Part shown: positions 8,642-17,467 of the stretch, in pieces | Layout of the letters: each line of letters begins with the position of its first letter | Numbering within the stretch: position 1 is the first letter of the stretch | Source: Alphaproteobacteria bacterium | GTDB taxonomy: Bacteria > Pseudomonadota > Alphaproteobacteria > 16-39-46 | Assembly (NCBI GenBank): GCA_018401675.1 | Contig: JAGYKM010000001.1 | Location: forward strand, 1-64,000 | DNA: 64,000 nt | Direction: 5' to 3' | Program-made: the position numbers and the translations under genes | Notes under the pieces: generated by a model | The model's input: only the letters and a program-made list of their open reading frames with translations | The model's database searches: none | What the model was told of the DNA's origin: nothing

Positions 8642-9967
8642 ATGGGATTATCATGCTGGATGTTGGCTCGAAGCCGATCACACACTCCTTCTCGCTTTCC
8701 TCATACCCTTTTCTGTGTTTATTTTTTAAGCTTATTTTTTCTCTTCAGTATGTGGTCAGTCCCTACAGCACAAGCGACATCTCAAGGCATAGCTGCGGTG
8801 GTTAATAAATCTATTTTGACGCAGAACGATGTTGAGGATCGACTTAAGTTGATTGCGATTTCTTCACCTGGAGAACAACCTCCAGAACAGTTGAAAAAAT
8901 TACGTGAAACCATCATTAAAAACATGATTGATGAGATTTTACAAATTGAAGAAGCCACCTTGCGCGACATTACCGTTGACGAGTCAGAAGTGATACAGGC
9001 GATCAGCAACATAGAAAAAGCCAATGGAATGCCCCCAGGGCAACTCCCTATTTTCTTAAAGAAAAATGGTGTTCCCTACTCAGCGTTAAGGGATCAAATT
9101 TACGCCAACTTGATGTGGGCCCGGTATATTGCAGAAGGGTATGGAGACACAGCCGCCATCCTTGATCATGACTTGGAAGAAGTATATGAAAAAATTATCT
9201 CTCAAGGCCCTATTTCCTCCGTACATGCCTATGAAATAGTTCTTCCCATTGCGGATCCTTCTCAAAAAGAATCCACTTTGAACCAAGCGCACCTCATCTC
9301 TGCCGCTTACAACAACGGAAAATCGTTTAAAACTCTTGCCCGCGAGTCCTCTAAATCCCCATCTGCAGAAAAAGGGGGAGATTTGGGATGGATTTCTCCA
9401 AGTGACTACGACGCACCCTTAGCTAAAGTTATCTTTAGTTTAGGTCTCAAAAAAATGAGTGAGCCAGTGGTTACGCCGACCGCTGTCTATCTTTTTTGGG
9501 TGGAAGATATAAAAGCTGACCAGGCGCAAACCGAAATGCTCTTTGATCTGGCTCAAGTAGGTATTTCCCTTTTCCTTGACCGATCAGAAGAAGCTCTCGA
9601 CCAGGCGAGAGAACGCCTTGAAAAAATCAAGAGCTCTGTTACCTCCTGCACTACCCTGGACTCTGTGGCAGATAAGTACGGGGCTTCGGTCATCCGGACG
9701 CCAAATGTCTTGGTGGATCGTTTGCCTTCTGAATTAAAAGCGCTCGTAGTAAATCTAGGGATAAATGAGCCTTCGGCCATATTTACCACTGACAGTGGCC
9801 CTTCTTTTGTAGTGATTTGCAAAAAGCATGAAGCAACAAGCAGTGCTGGCATAGCTCCCACCAGAGAGATGCTCCGGGAAGGCATGCGGAACCAAAAGTT
9901 AGACTTAGTTTCTAGACGCGTTCTCAAGGACCTCCGTCGTCGTGCTTTTATTGATATACGCTCATAA
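8642..9967 (+). CDS. surA: Periplasmic chaperone / peptidyl-prolyl isomerase SurA
   Basis: Escorts unfolded outer-membrane proteins, including LptD, across the periplasm. The 441-residue protein has a long N-region and then a hydrophobic signal ending near TAQA (about residue 46). A SurA N-terminal domain with IAAVVNKSILTQNDVEDR follows, and then a parvulin rotamase domain (about 200-290) with GGDLGWISPSDYD. The C-terminal region resembles a weak second helper domain. Length is typical for a single-parvulin SurA. It is divergent from lptF and runs into rsmA with only about ten bases between them. Confidence 0.9.
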   Translation: MGLSCWMLARSRSHTPSRFPHTLFCVYFLSLFFLFSMWSVPTAQATSQGIAAVVNKSILTQNDVEDRLKLIAISSPGEQPPEQLKKLRETIIKNMIDEILQIEEATLRDITVDESEVIQAISNIEKANGMPPGQLPIFLKKNGVPYSALRDQIYANLMWARYIAEGYGDTAAILDHDLEEVYEKIISQGPISSVHAYEIVLPIADPSQKESTLNQAHLISAAYNNGKSFKTLARESSKSPSAEKGGDLGWISPSDYDAPLAKVIFSLGLKKMSEPVVTPTAVYLFWVEDIKADQAQTEMLFDLAQVGISLFLDRSEEALDQARERLEKIKSSVTSCTTLDSVADKYGASVIRTPNVLVDRLPSELKALVVNLGINEPSAIFTTDSGPSFVVICKKHEATSSAGIAPTREMLREGMRNQKLDLVSRRVLKDLRRRAFIDIRS

Positions 9968-9977
9968 AAGTTACATC

Positions 9978-10853
9978 ATGGAGTCTTCTAACGAGCGTTC
10001 TCAAAAAATAGACAGCCTGCCCTCCATTAAAGAACTTCTGATCTGCAATGGATTTAATACCCGGCGCTCCTTGGGGCAGAACTTTATTTGTGACCCTTGC
10101 ATAACTGATAAAATAGTAGAGGCTGCGGGGGACCTCACCCAAGGAACCGTTATAGAAATAGGGCCTGGCCCTGGAGGGCTCACTAGAAGCTTGCTTAGAA
10201 GTCCCATACCTCACGTGATTGCTATAGAAAAAGATGCTCGGGCTCTGGAGCTTCTTGCCCCGTTGCAGAACCTTTTTCCGAAGCGTCTCACTCTCCTTCA
10301 TCAAGATGCTTTAAAGAGTTCCTTTGAAAACCTCGGAACCTCCCCTCGTTTCCTCATTTCCAATCTCCCCTACAATGTGGGCACACCTCTTTTTCTTCAT
10401 GCCTTGTTTCATGGTTCTTGTTTTGAAAAATTTGTGCTTATGTTCCAAAAGGAAGTAGCCATGCGGTTATGTGCTCATCCTTCTACCTCTGCTTACGGGA
10501 GGCTATCTGTTATAACCCAGTTCCTCTCGGACCCTGTCTTGAAATTTACATTGCCTCCTTCCGCTTTTTTACCACCACCTAAAGTATCTTCCTCCGTTGT
10601 GTGCATCACACCACACCTTACCCCCCCCTTTCCTTGCCAAAGAACTGACTTGGAACAAGTATTAAGAGCCGCATTTTGCCAACGACGAAAGATGCTACGG
10701 AGCTCTCTCAAATCCTTGGTCAATGACCCAGAAATGCTTTTAGCCGAAAGTCATATAGCCGGAACCAGGCGACCTGAAACTTTGTCTTTAGAAGAGTTTT
10801 GCACATTAGCGCGTATTTTTAAAAATATGAGTTCCTCCCCCAAGACACTTTAA
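9978..10853 (+). CDS. rsmA: 16S rRNA dimethyladenosine transferase RsmA (KsgA)
   Basis: Dimethylates two adjacent adenines in the 3' hairpin of 16S rRNA, a late check on 30S assembly. The 291-residue product carries LGQNFICDP, the SAM-binding VIEIGPGPGGLTRSLL and the catalytic NLPYNV (family NLPY). The C-terminal helical domain has the usual QRRKMLRSSLK. The start at 9978 avoids a long overlap with surA; an in-frame upstream start at 9942 would overlap surA by 26 bases. In many proteobacteria pdxA sits between surA and rsmA, but it is absent here. Confidence 0.92.
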   Translation: MESSNERSQKIDSLPSIKELLICNGFNTRRSLGQNFICDPCITDKIVEAAGDLTQGTVIEIGPGPGGLTRSLLRSPIPHVIAIEKDARALELLAPLQNLFPKRLTLLHQDALKSSFENLGTSPRFLISNLPYNVGTPLFLHALFHGSCFEKFVLMFQKEVAMRLCAHPSTSAYGRLSVITQFLSDPVLKFTLPPSAFLPPPKVSSSVVCITPHLTPPFPCQRTDLEQVLRAAFCQRRKMLRSSLKSLVNDPEMLLAESHIAGTRRPETLSLEEFCTLARIFKNMSSSPKTL

Positions 10854-10889
10854 GTTTTACAAAAGGAAATACTTCGGCTCTCAAAATAT

Positions 10890-12032
10890 CTAGGATAAGA
10901 TTTTTTTAAAGAGGTCGAGAAAAGCCGTATTTATTATTTTTTGGGAAAAAATAGTCTCAGTCCTTTTTCTACTCTCATCACCCATTTGTGTCCGCATTTT
11001 CTCATCTTTGATCAAGATAGCCAGAGCCTGAGCTAAGGCCTTAGGGTTTTTTGGAGGGACAAGAAATCCTGTCTTGCCAGAGTCCACCACGTCTCGACAC
11101 CCAGGAACATCGGTGGACACCAAAGGGAGTCCGGCCGCTCCACATTCTAAAAGGGCCTTGGGGAGACCTTCTCGATAAGAGGGCAACACACCTATATCCA
11201 TATGCGAAAGGAGCTCGGGCATATCTTTTTGAGCGCCTAAAAAAGTAATAACTTTTTCTTGTTCCCACTTTTCTATTTCTATATCAGTTAAACTTGTTGG
11301 ATTGGCCGGGTCTTTTGTTCCTGCACAAAAAAACTCAGCCTGCACACCTTGTTTTTTGAGCAGTAACGAGGCTTCTAGATAGTCCATAAGGCCCTTATCC
11401 TTCAGCAATCTGGCCACCATAATAATCCTGGGGGGCTTATGGTCTCTGGCGCCGACCTTGAACTTATCCGTATTGACTCCTGACCCAGGGATAAGAACCG
11501 TTCTAGCGGTAACAAGGGACTTGTCTAAATCGGCCCAATCATCTTTGTTTTGAAGGACCAAATAGGTATTTTTTCCACAAAGCACGAATCTTAGAGCCCA
11601 TAGAACAAGTTTTCTAAGACAAAGCACAAAGAAAGACTGGTGCATAAAGAGATATCCGAGTCCTCCCAATAGATTGACTATTTTTGTTAATCCCAGAATT
11701 TTTGCTGCAAAGCTTCCATAAAGAACTGGCTTTAAGGATACTTGATAAACAAGATCCGGCCTCAGCTTTCTATAAACCGTAAACACTTCCATGAACGAAA
11801 AGAATTCACGAAAAATATTTAGCCGTCCTCTTGCAATGGATTTCCAAGGGTACACCTCAACACCTTCCCTCTCAAGGGCTTGCGCATAATCCCCAAAGTG
11901 ACACATAACAGCCACTCGATACCCTGCTTTCAAGGTGTCCTTGATCAAGTCTATACGATGTGAATACACAGACCAATCTTGGGTTATTAGAAAAAGAACC
12001 AGATATGCATGAGGTTCAGAAGATGGTTTCAT
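10890..12032 (-). CDS. Glycosyltransferase family 4 (GT-B fold)
   Basis: A 380-residue cytoplasmic or membrane-associated sugar transferase. The N-terminal Rossmann half contains LVYQVSLKP and a hydrophobic stretch (about residues 105-150). The C-terminal half has the sugar-nucleotide-binding features GSGVNTDKFKVG, IIMVARLLKDKGL and REGLPKALLECGAAGLP, where the two Glu of the E-x7-E motif sit. VVDSGKTGFLVPP closes the domain. This resembles the group that builds O-antigen or exopolysaccharide repeats. Donor and acceptor cannot be read from sequence. It converges on rsmA with about 36 bases between stops. Confidence 0.82.
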   Translation of the reverse strand: MKPSSEPHAYLVLFLITQDWSVYSHRIDLIKDTLKAGYRVAVMCHFGDYAQALEREGVEVYPWKSIARGRLNIFREFFSFMEVFTVYRKLRPDLVYQVSLKPVLYGSFAAKILGLTKIVNLLGGLGYLFMHQSFFVLCLRKLVLWALRFVLCGKNTYLVLQNKDDWADLDKSLVTARTVLIPGSGVNTDKFKVGARDHKPPRIIMVARLLKDKGLMDYLEASLLLKKQGVQAEFFCAGTKDPANPTSLTDIEIEKWEQEKVITFLGAQKDMPELLSHMDIGVLPSYREGLPKALLECGAAGLPLVSTDVPGCRDVVDSGKTGFLVPPKNPKALAQALAILIKDEKMRTQMGDESRKRTETIFSQKIINTAFLDLFKKILS

Positions 12033-12303
12033 AGAAGGGTAATTTTCCTTTAGCTCATGGGGAATAGTGAGTCATATTACTTTCAAGCCATACCTAACTT
12101 CTATATCATTCAAGCCTCAAGGCGTCTTCAAAAAAACATCGAATGACAGATCTTTGGCCCCGCGAAACATGCCTATATCTTTCTAACCTATTTATTTCCC
12201 ATGAAAAAGGGGAGGTGTTCCCTATTGATCTCGCTTGAGCATTTATGATAGATTTTAGCCTTAACGAGCAATAGAAATAAACCACTAAAGGGAGTGTTAA
12301 TAA

Positions 12304-12723
12304 ATGGAAAAGCCAAAAACAATTAAAATGGCCGTGAAGGCTCTATGGATTACCGTGGGACTGGGCATTCTGAACGTCGCCTTAGAGATGATTTTCCCCG
12401 GTCTGGGCGCATTATCCCTTATAGCCCATGGACCTTTTTCGCTAGAGTTGATAATTGGTATCATGTCCATATTAGTCACTTGGGCGTTCCTCATCTGGAT
12501 GATTATCAAAATTAGAAGCGGCCGTAATTGGGCGCGAATTGTCTACACCGTGGTACTTGGTGTTGGAACTGCCATGGCTCTCCTGGGGGCAGCTTCGTTC
12601 TCCTTGTCTTCACTTTTGTCCGTTTCAGGGGGGCTAGAGTTGGCTATGTGGGTTCTTCAATTCTACGCTCTCTACCTCATCTGGACAAAACCGGGAAGTG
12701 AGTGGTTTAGACGCCGAAGGTAA
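12304..12723 (+). CDS. Small integral membrane protein, unknown function
   Basis: A 139-residue protein with four predicted membrane helices (about residues 10-33, 42-70, 78-100, 108-127) and a basic C-terminal tail (WFRRRR). GGGAGTG lies about seven bases upstream of the ATG. The topology resembles small uncharacterised four-helix proteins, but I see no motif that names a family. It stands alone: the flanking genes are leftward (GT4) and rightward after a 12-bp inverted repeat. The coding character is convincing (long hydrophobic segments, good ribosome site); the function is unknown. Confidence 0.7.
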   Translation: MEKPKTIKMAVKALWITVGLGILNVALEMIFPGLGALSLIAHGPFSLELIIGIMSILVTWAFLIWMIIKIRSGRNWARIVYTVVLGVGTAMALLGAASFSLSSLLSVSGGLELAMWVLQFYALYLIWTKPGSEWFRRRR

Positions 12724-12735
12724 GCTTATATCCCC

Positions 12736-12764
12736 AATCCCATGGGGATAAACCCCATGGGATT
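12736..12764 (+). terminator. Perfect 12-bp inverted repeat after the membrane protein gene
   Basis: AATCCCATGGGG and its exact complement are separated by ATAAA, 13 bases after the stop codon. There is no T-run after the stem, so it is either a weak terminator, an mRNA 3' stabiliser or a protein-binding palindrome. Confidence 0.4.
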
Positions 12765-12905
12765 CTAATGTCTCGGAATCAACAGTTCTAACTGGTATAA
12801 AAACCAATCTCTGGGGTCGCTCTTTCCCTAGATCTCAATTTTTTATTTGCAGAAAATGGGAGATAGCGTATGGTGGACTCGAATTTAGACCTAGAGGAGA
12901 TTTTC

Positions 12906-13157
12906 ATGGATAAAGATATACCCAAAGCCGAAGACCTAAGCTTTGAAGAAGCGCTTAAAAGCCTAGAAGCCATAGTCAAAACCCTTGAAGACGGAAGTGC
13001 TTCCCTTGAACAAGCCGTCACTTTATACGAGCAAGGCGTTGGTTTAAAAAAAAGGTGCGAAGAAAAATTAAAAGACGCAACCCTTAAAGTAGAACAAATT
13101 TTGGTATCTGAACCCGATGAAATCTCCACCCGTCCTTTTCTTGAAACCTCTTCCTAA
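12906..13157 (+). CDS. xseB: Exodeoxyribonuclease VII small subunit
   Basis: Small helical subunit that binds XseA to form exonuclease VII, which degrades single-stranded DNA. The 83-residue protein carries the family core: SFEEALKSLEAIVKTLEDG, then LEQAVTLYEQGVGLKKRCEEK and a helix ending LKVEQIL. The chosen ATG at 12906 has AGAGGAG about nine bases upstream; an in-frame ATG at 12870 would add 12 residues without a good ribosome site. It is followed by ispA after 54 bases, the classical xseB-ispA order. Confidence 0.9.
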   Translation: MDKDIPKAEDLSFEEALKSLEAIVKTLEDGSASLEQAVTLYEQGVGLKKRCEEKLKDATLKVEQILVSEPDEISTRPFLETSS

Positions 13158-13211
13158 TACTTTCGCATACTATTTTATAAATCCTTCCCAATTATATGAG
13201 AAATTACCTGA

Positions 13212-14117
13212 ATGATAACTGATTTAGATGAAGCCCTTTCTTCTGCTTCCCTCCGCATAACGGAAGGCGTGAGGAATCTTCTGCCCACCTGTACTCCAGA
13301 TGAAAAATTTCCTGCCATGGAGACTTTACAAGAGGCTATCTCCTATGCTTGCTGTCATGGAGCACAAAGATTCAGAGCTTTATTGTCCTTAGAAACATCG
13401 ACTTTATTCCGGCTCCCAGAAGAAAAAGCTGTTAAACTCTCCTGCATCGTGGAGCTTCTCCAATCCTTTCATAATATCTACGATGATTTACCTGCTTTTG
13501 ACAATTCTGATACCCGTCGCGGAAAACCGTCTTGCCATATGGCTTTTGACGATCCCACTACTATTTTGGCTGGAGTGTCTTTATTGTCTATGGTTACCGA
13601 CCTTCTCTCCAGCCCAGCACTTCATGATGATCCCGAAATTCGTTGCTCCTTGATTCAGAGCTTTTCCAAATGCGTAGGTATAGAAGGCCTTGCCTATGGT
13701 CAACTTCTAGATATTACTACAGAACATACTCCCATTACTCAAGAAGCCATTCTTGAGTTGTATCGCCTTAAAAACGGTTCCTTGATGGTTTTTTGTGTAA
13801 GTCTGTCGGCCATCTTGTCCAAAGCTTCTGCGAAGAAGCGCAAGGCATTAGAACAATACGCTCAGGATCTAGGCGTCTTATATCAACTTACTGATGATAT
13901 TTTGGATATGGACACTTCTTTGGAAGATAAATCTTGCCGCATCAGAGAAGATGTTTTTTTAGGCAAAGCAACTTTGGTGAATCTACTGGGACTAACTGCT
14001 ACACGGGCTTTTGCCGAAGAATTCTCTGAAACCATCATTCATCACCTAAGTGTTTTTGGCCCGGAAGCCGACCGATTGAGGCACATCGTTCATTATGTTC
14101 TTAACCGGAAAGTCTAA
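13212..14117 (+). CDS. ispA: Farnesyl/geranyl diphosphate synthase family
   Basis: Condenses isopentenyl diphosphate with allylic diphosphates to make farnesyl diphosphate, the precursor for undecaprenyl phosphate (see uppS) and quinone side chains. The 301-residue helical protein has the first aspartate-rich motif as DDLPAFDNSDTRRGKPS and the second as TDDILDMD. An FQ-type LLQSFHNIYDD precedes the first motif. Length is normal for short-chain trans-prenyltransferases. It is probably co-transcribed with xseB. dxs, often next in this operon, is not here. Chain length is inferred from family only. Confidence 0.9.
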   Translation: MITDLDEALSSASLRITEGVRNLLPTCTPDEKFPAMETLQEAISYACCHGAQRFRALLSLETSTLFRLPEEKAVKLSCIVELLQSFHNIYDDLPAFDNSDTRRGKPSCHMAFDDPTTILAGVSLLSMVTDLLSSPALHDDPEIRCSLIQSFSKCVGIEGLAYGQLLDITTEHTPITQEAILELYRLKNGSLMVFCVSLSAILSKASAKKRKALEQYAQDLGVLYQLTDDILDMDTSLEDKSCRIREDVFLGKATLVNLLGLTATRAFAEEFSETIIHHLSVFGPEADRLRHIVHYVLNRKV

Positions 14118-14174
14118 TCCTTCTGAACTGAAAGCTTTTATTTTAACTCTCACTTACCTTATGGACTCCGCACC

Positions 14175-14474
14175 ATGAATATTATCATTCTGCCTCTCTT
14201 AGAGATCGTTTATCGCCTTTTAGATCTGTATTTTTGGGTTGTTTTATGTACAGTTGCAATGAACTTATGCATGAACTATGGCATTCTCAATCCCTCACAG
14301 CCGTTGGTAAAGTCGGTATTTGTTTTTTGCAATCGGCTTGTTCAACCCTTACTTCGACCTATTCAACGCCTCATTCCGCCCATCGGTACCGTAGACCTAT
14401 CACCCTTTGTGCTTGTTTTGCTGGTATCTCTCTTGCAAAGTGTTATTCGCAATATAATGTCCACTCTAGTTTGA
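14175..14474 (+). CDS. YggT-family membrane protein
   Basis: A 99-residue inner-membrane protein with two hydrophobic segments (about residues 5-33 and 68-95). Between them is the conserved YggT stretch with NRLVQPLLRPIQRLIPPIGTVDLSPF. YggT proteins are linked to cell shape, osmotic tolerance or division-site complexes, but the exact reaction is unknown. It lies between ispA and folD on the same strand with short gaps, so it is plausibly part of that transcription unit. Confidence 0.88.
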   Translation: MNIIILPLLEIVYRLLDLYFWVVLCTVAMNLCMNYGILNPSQPLVKSVFVFCNRLVQPLLRPIQRLIPPIGTVDLSPFVLVLLVSLLQSVIRNIMSTLV

Positions 14475-14529
14475 TAAAAAGCTATTCCTTTTCGCGTACT
14501 CAGGAAGGATAAGAGAAATTAAGGAGAGG

Positions 14530-15462
14530 ATGACTGTGAATACTCACATTATCGACGGGACGCAAACAGCCCATCTTTTTTTACAGCATCTTCAAAATGA
14601 GGTTGCGGTTTTTACCAGCGCTTATGGCAGCCTTCCTGCTTTGGCTATAATTCGCGTGGGGAATAATCCAGAAAGTGCCTTATACGTTCATCATAAAATA
14701 AAGACCTTTGAAAAATGTGGATTTCCCGTAAAAGAATTTTGGTTTGATGAATCCATTTCTTCCTCCCATCTGGAAAAAAATATACAAGCTTTGAATAGTG
14801 ACCCGGAGGTTTCAGGCATTATCATTCAATTGCCTCTGCCCTCCCATTTATCTCGATCGGTTCTTTATAGTCATGTATCTCCTTCAAAAGACGTGGACGG
14901 ATTAACGCCCTACAATCAGGGAAAACTTCTTCAATCTGATCCTCATGGGCTTTTTCCGTGCACCCCCCTGGGGTGTTTTTTTATTCTTAAGAAACTTTAT
15001 GGCTCTCTTATAAAAAAACGGGTTTTAATGATCGGAAGATCTGTCCTGGTAGGAAAGCCTCTTGCCCTTATGTGTTTAGACGATCACGCCACCATTACCG
15101 TGGCTCACTCTTCTTCGTCAGACTTGGAAATGTTATTAAAAGAAGCTGATATAATCGTTTCCGCCACAGGGTCGGCGCGCCTCGTCACAGGTCACCATAT
15201 AAACGTGGGAGCTTGTGTGCTCGATGTGGGTATTAGCGTAGGCTCTCCTCTGGCTAATGGAAAACGGCAGATAATTGGAGATACAGATATCTCCACTTTC
15301 ATGGGTATTGCCTCTTATTGCACACCAGTTCCTGGGGGAATTGGCCCCATGACCATTGCCCTACTCGCCTATAATACTTTGAAGGCGGCATATATACAAA
15401 AAGATGATTTTAGAGCTTATGATTTTCAAAACTATCCCGACTTGGTGTTCCGAAGCCATTGA
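14530..15462 (+). CDS. folD: Methylenetetrahydrofolate dehydrogenase / cyclohydrolase
   Basis: Bifunctional cytoplasmic enzyme interconverting 5,10-methylene-, methenyl- and 10-formyl-tetrahydrofolate. The 310-residue protein has the substrate-site Tyr/Lys in YVHHKIKTF, IIQLPLPSHL, KDVDGLTPYN, CTPLG, the NADP-binding GRSVLVGKPLA and the C-terminal signature YCTPVPGGIGPMT. AAGGAGAG precedes the ATG at 14530 at good spacing. It is slightly longer than usual because of a short C-terminal tail that overlaps the start of the ComF-like gene. Confidence 0.95.
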   Translation: MTVNTHIIDGTQTAHLFLQHLQNEVAVFTSAYGSLPALAIIRVGNNPESALYVHHKIKTFEKCGFPVKEFWFDESISSSHLEKNIQALNSDPEVSGIIIQLPLPSHLSRSVLYSHVSPSKDVDGLTPYNQGKLLQSDPHGLFPCTPLGCFFILKKLYGSLIKKRVLMIGRSVLVGKPLALMCLDDHATITVAHSSSSDLEMLLKEADIIVSATGSARLVTGHHINVGACVLDVGISVGSPLANGKRQIIGDTDISTFMGIASYCTPVPGGIGPMTIALLAYNTLKAAYIQKDDFRAYDFQNYPDLVFRSH

Positions 15463-16090
15463 CCGTGTTTTACTTCCTCCTCACTGCCCTAGGTGCCGAG
15501 TTGTAAGAACGCTAGGCAAAAATGTTCTGTGTGCTGCTTGTTGGCAGAGCGTGGGGACAATAGGATTTCTAGCCTGTCGCTTTTGCGGCAGAACGCTCTA
15601 CCCCCATGAGGCATCTGCACAAAAATGTGACCTGTGTTTGCTGAAAGAGGATTCTGTCCCTTGCCTGGAGAAGAGCGGGTGGCATCAAAGTTGGGGGCTC
15701 ATGGACCCGCATACTGAGGGGGCTCAATTAATGACGGATTTTCTTAATGGAAAAAATCCCAACTTACTGCCCTTTTTAATTTCTTGTATGACGAAGGGCA
15801 TTCTCTCTTTTTGTCCCAGCATAACCCACTGTGTGACTCTCAAGCGGAAAGACACCCCCACTTCTATGATTAAGCTCATTCATGGTATTTCGACCCAGAT
15901 ACAAAGACCATTTTTTTTGGTACCTCATCTACCCCACAAAAAAATACCTTTCCTCCTCCAAGGAGGATTACTAATAGCACCCACTTGGATTTCTCCTTAT
16001 ACGCCTCGCATCTCTAGACTATCATCTCCTCCTGAATCCATAGCCACCAGCTATTCACTTTGTTCTCTTATGACTCCGTGTAGTCAGTAA
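15404..16090 (+). CDS. Divergent ComF-like protein (zinc-ribbon half recognisable)
   Basis: A 228-residue protein whose first 85 residues look like the ComF double zinc ribbon: LLPPHCPRCR, LCAACW, CRFCGRTLYPHE and KCDLCLLKE give four paired cysteine knuckles. ComF proteins continue with a phosphoribosyltransferase domain containing a hydrophobic LxVDDxxTTG loop. That loop is absent here in all three forward frames, and the last 100 residues are unusually rich in Pro, Ser and Thr. The gene may be a decayed or repurposed ComF. The start is uncertain: it overlaps folD by 59 bases, and an internal ATG at 15419 shortens this only slightly. Confidence 0.55.
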   Translation: MILELMIFKTIPTWCSEAIDRVLLPPHCPRCRVVRTLGKNVLCAACWQSVGTIGFLACRFCGRTLYPHEASAQKCDLCLLKEDSVPCLEKSGWHQSWGLMDPHTEGAQLMTDFLNGKNPNLLPFLISCMTKGILSFCPSITHCVTLKRKDTPTSMIKLIHGISTQIQRPFFLVPHLPHKKIPFLLQGGLLIAPTWISPYTPRISRLSSPPESIATSYSLCSLMTPCSQ

Positions 16091-16297
16091 AGAGGCTATA
16101 GTTGTCAAGTGGTTCGAGGAGGATACTCAGGACAAACTTGGTCTGTCCAATTTAGGTCTATTGTAAACAAAGGGGGTTGATTTTATAAACCAATAAGCGA
16201 TATATGGTCTATTAGTGTTTGAATTTGAATTAAACCGTTACCTTGTCTTTGTCCGTTACACATTGTAACTTATTGTTAATTAAAGGGATTATATTCC

Positions 16298-17467
16298 ATG
16301 AACCGCTCTTTCTTGAAATCTACGGCGTCTCTTATATCAGTGATTAGTGCTTTGGTTTATTTTCCTGCGGCCGCTAAACAGGCTTCAAACCCCAAGTGGT
16401 CTCCGCGCATTAATCTTGATCTCAAGGCAGGAACAAGTCGGAATATCGGACAAGTGGGCTTATTTACCCCTCTCCTTCAAAATCAAACGTCTCTATTCTT
16501 TGGTGATTTTAGGTTTATGCGGGATTCTAGAACCAACCAAGAAGGAAACTTCGGTCTTGGGTTTAGAACATTAGATGCCGTACCAGGACATATTTTTGGT
16601 GTCTATGGATTCTTCGACCATCGCTACACTCAATATAAAAATGCCCTCAATCAGATAACCTTAGGCACTGAGCTTCTCTCGGAGATTTGGGATTATCGTT
16701 TTAATACTTATCTTCCTTTGTCTTCAAATAAAAATGTTCATGGAACCAAAGGGCTCCCTAAAAACCTTACATATCGTGGTCATGAAGCGCTTATCACCAA
16801 CACCAAAGAAGTGCCCATGATGGGATTTGACGCTGAGGTAGGACGCTCCATGCCTGGACTAGAGGACTTACGGTTATACGCTGGCGGTTACCACTTTCAA
16901 GGCTCTGGCGTGAAAAATATGAATGGAGCCCGGGCGCGAGCTACTTATAATATCAATAAGTACGTCCAACTTACGGGAGAGATTCAATACGATAATATTA
17001 GAAAATCTTCTAAATTCGTAGGCATTAACTTCACCATCCCCTTTGGTGAGACGTCAGATAAAACCTCTAAACTGTCCAAACTCGAGCAACGCATGACGGA
17101 TCAAGTCATTCGAGACGTGGATATCGTGTCTAGTAGAAAAGGCACTCAAGGGACCGATGGCAAGGCCTATGTCCACTTTACTCAAAATGCAGCCAATGCC
17201 AATGCAGATGGGTCTTTTGAAAATCCCTATCCTTTCACGCCTCAAACACAAGAGGAAGCGCATCGGATTGTTGCTTCTGTCCAAAATACGCCCTACCACT
17301 TTAGGTGCGATGGAAGAGAAATATCAAGAGACCTCGCCCTAGAAAGATGTGCAGCCTTTTTGCAAAATCAACGAGATCGAGAAGTAGAGCTTGCTCGTAG
17401 ACAGAACGTGCACCTCCAATTACAAGATCAGTTTCGCCGACGGGAAGAAGAGGCTCGTCTAGTTTAG
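16298..17467 (+). CDS. Inverse autotransporter (intimin/invasin-type) beta-barrel domain
   Basis: A 389-residue outer-membrane protein. A signal peptide (residues 1-26, ending AAA) is followed by a barrel with repeated amphipathic strands: LFFGDFRFMRDSR, GNFGLGFRTL, FGVYGFFDHRYTQ, LGTELLSEIWDYRFNTYLP. These match the pattern of intimin/invasin translocators, which anchor a C-terminal passenger outside the cell. After the barrel come about 120 hydrophilic residues ending in an arginine/glutamate-rich helix. The frame ends at TAG (17465) exactly where the charged repeat passenger begins in another frame. Comparison with the repeat unit shows four bases missing there. As sequenced, this makes a barrel without its passenger. 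Confidence 0.75.
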   Translation: MNRSFLKSTASLISVISALVYFPAAAKQASNPKWSPRINLDLKAGTSRNIGQVGLFTPLLQNQTSLFFGDFRFMRDSRTNQEGNFGLGFRTLDAVPGHIFGVYGFFDHRYTQYKNALNQITLGTELLSEIWDYRFNTYLPLSSNKNVHGTKGLPKNLTYRGHEALITNTKEVPMMGFDAEVGRSMPGLEDLRLYAGGYHFQGSGVKNMNGARARATYNINKYVQLTGEIQYDNIRKSSKFVGINFTIPFGETSDKTSKLSKLEQRMTDQVIRDVDIVSSRKGTQGTDGKAYVHFTQNAANANADGSFENPYPFTPQTQEEAHRIVASVQNTPYHFRCDGREISRDLALERCAAFLQNQRDREVELARRQNVHLQLQDQFRRREEEARLV

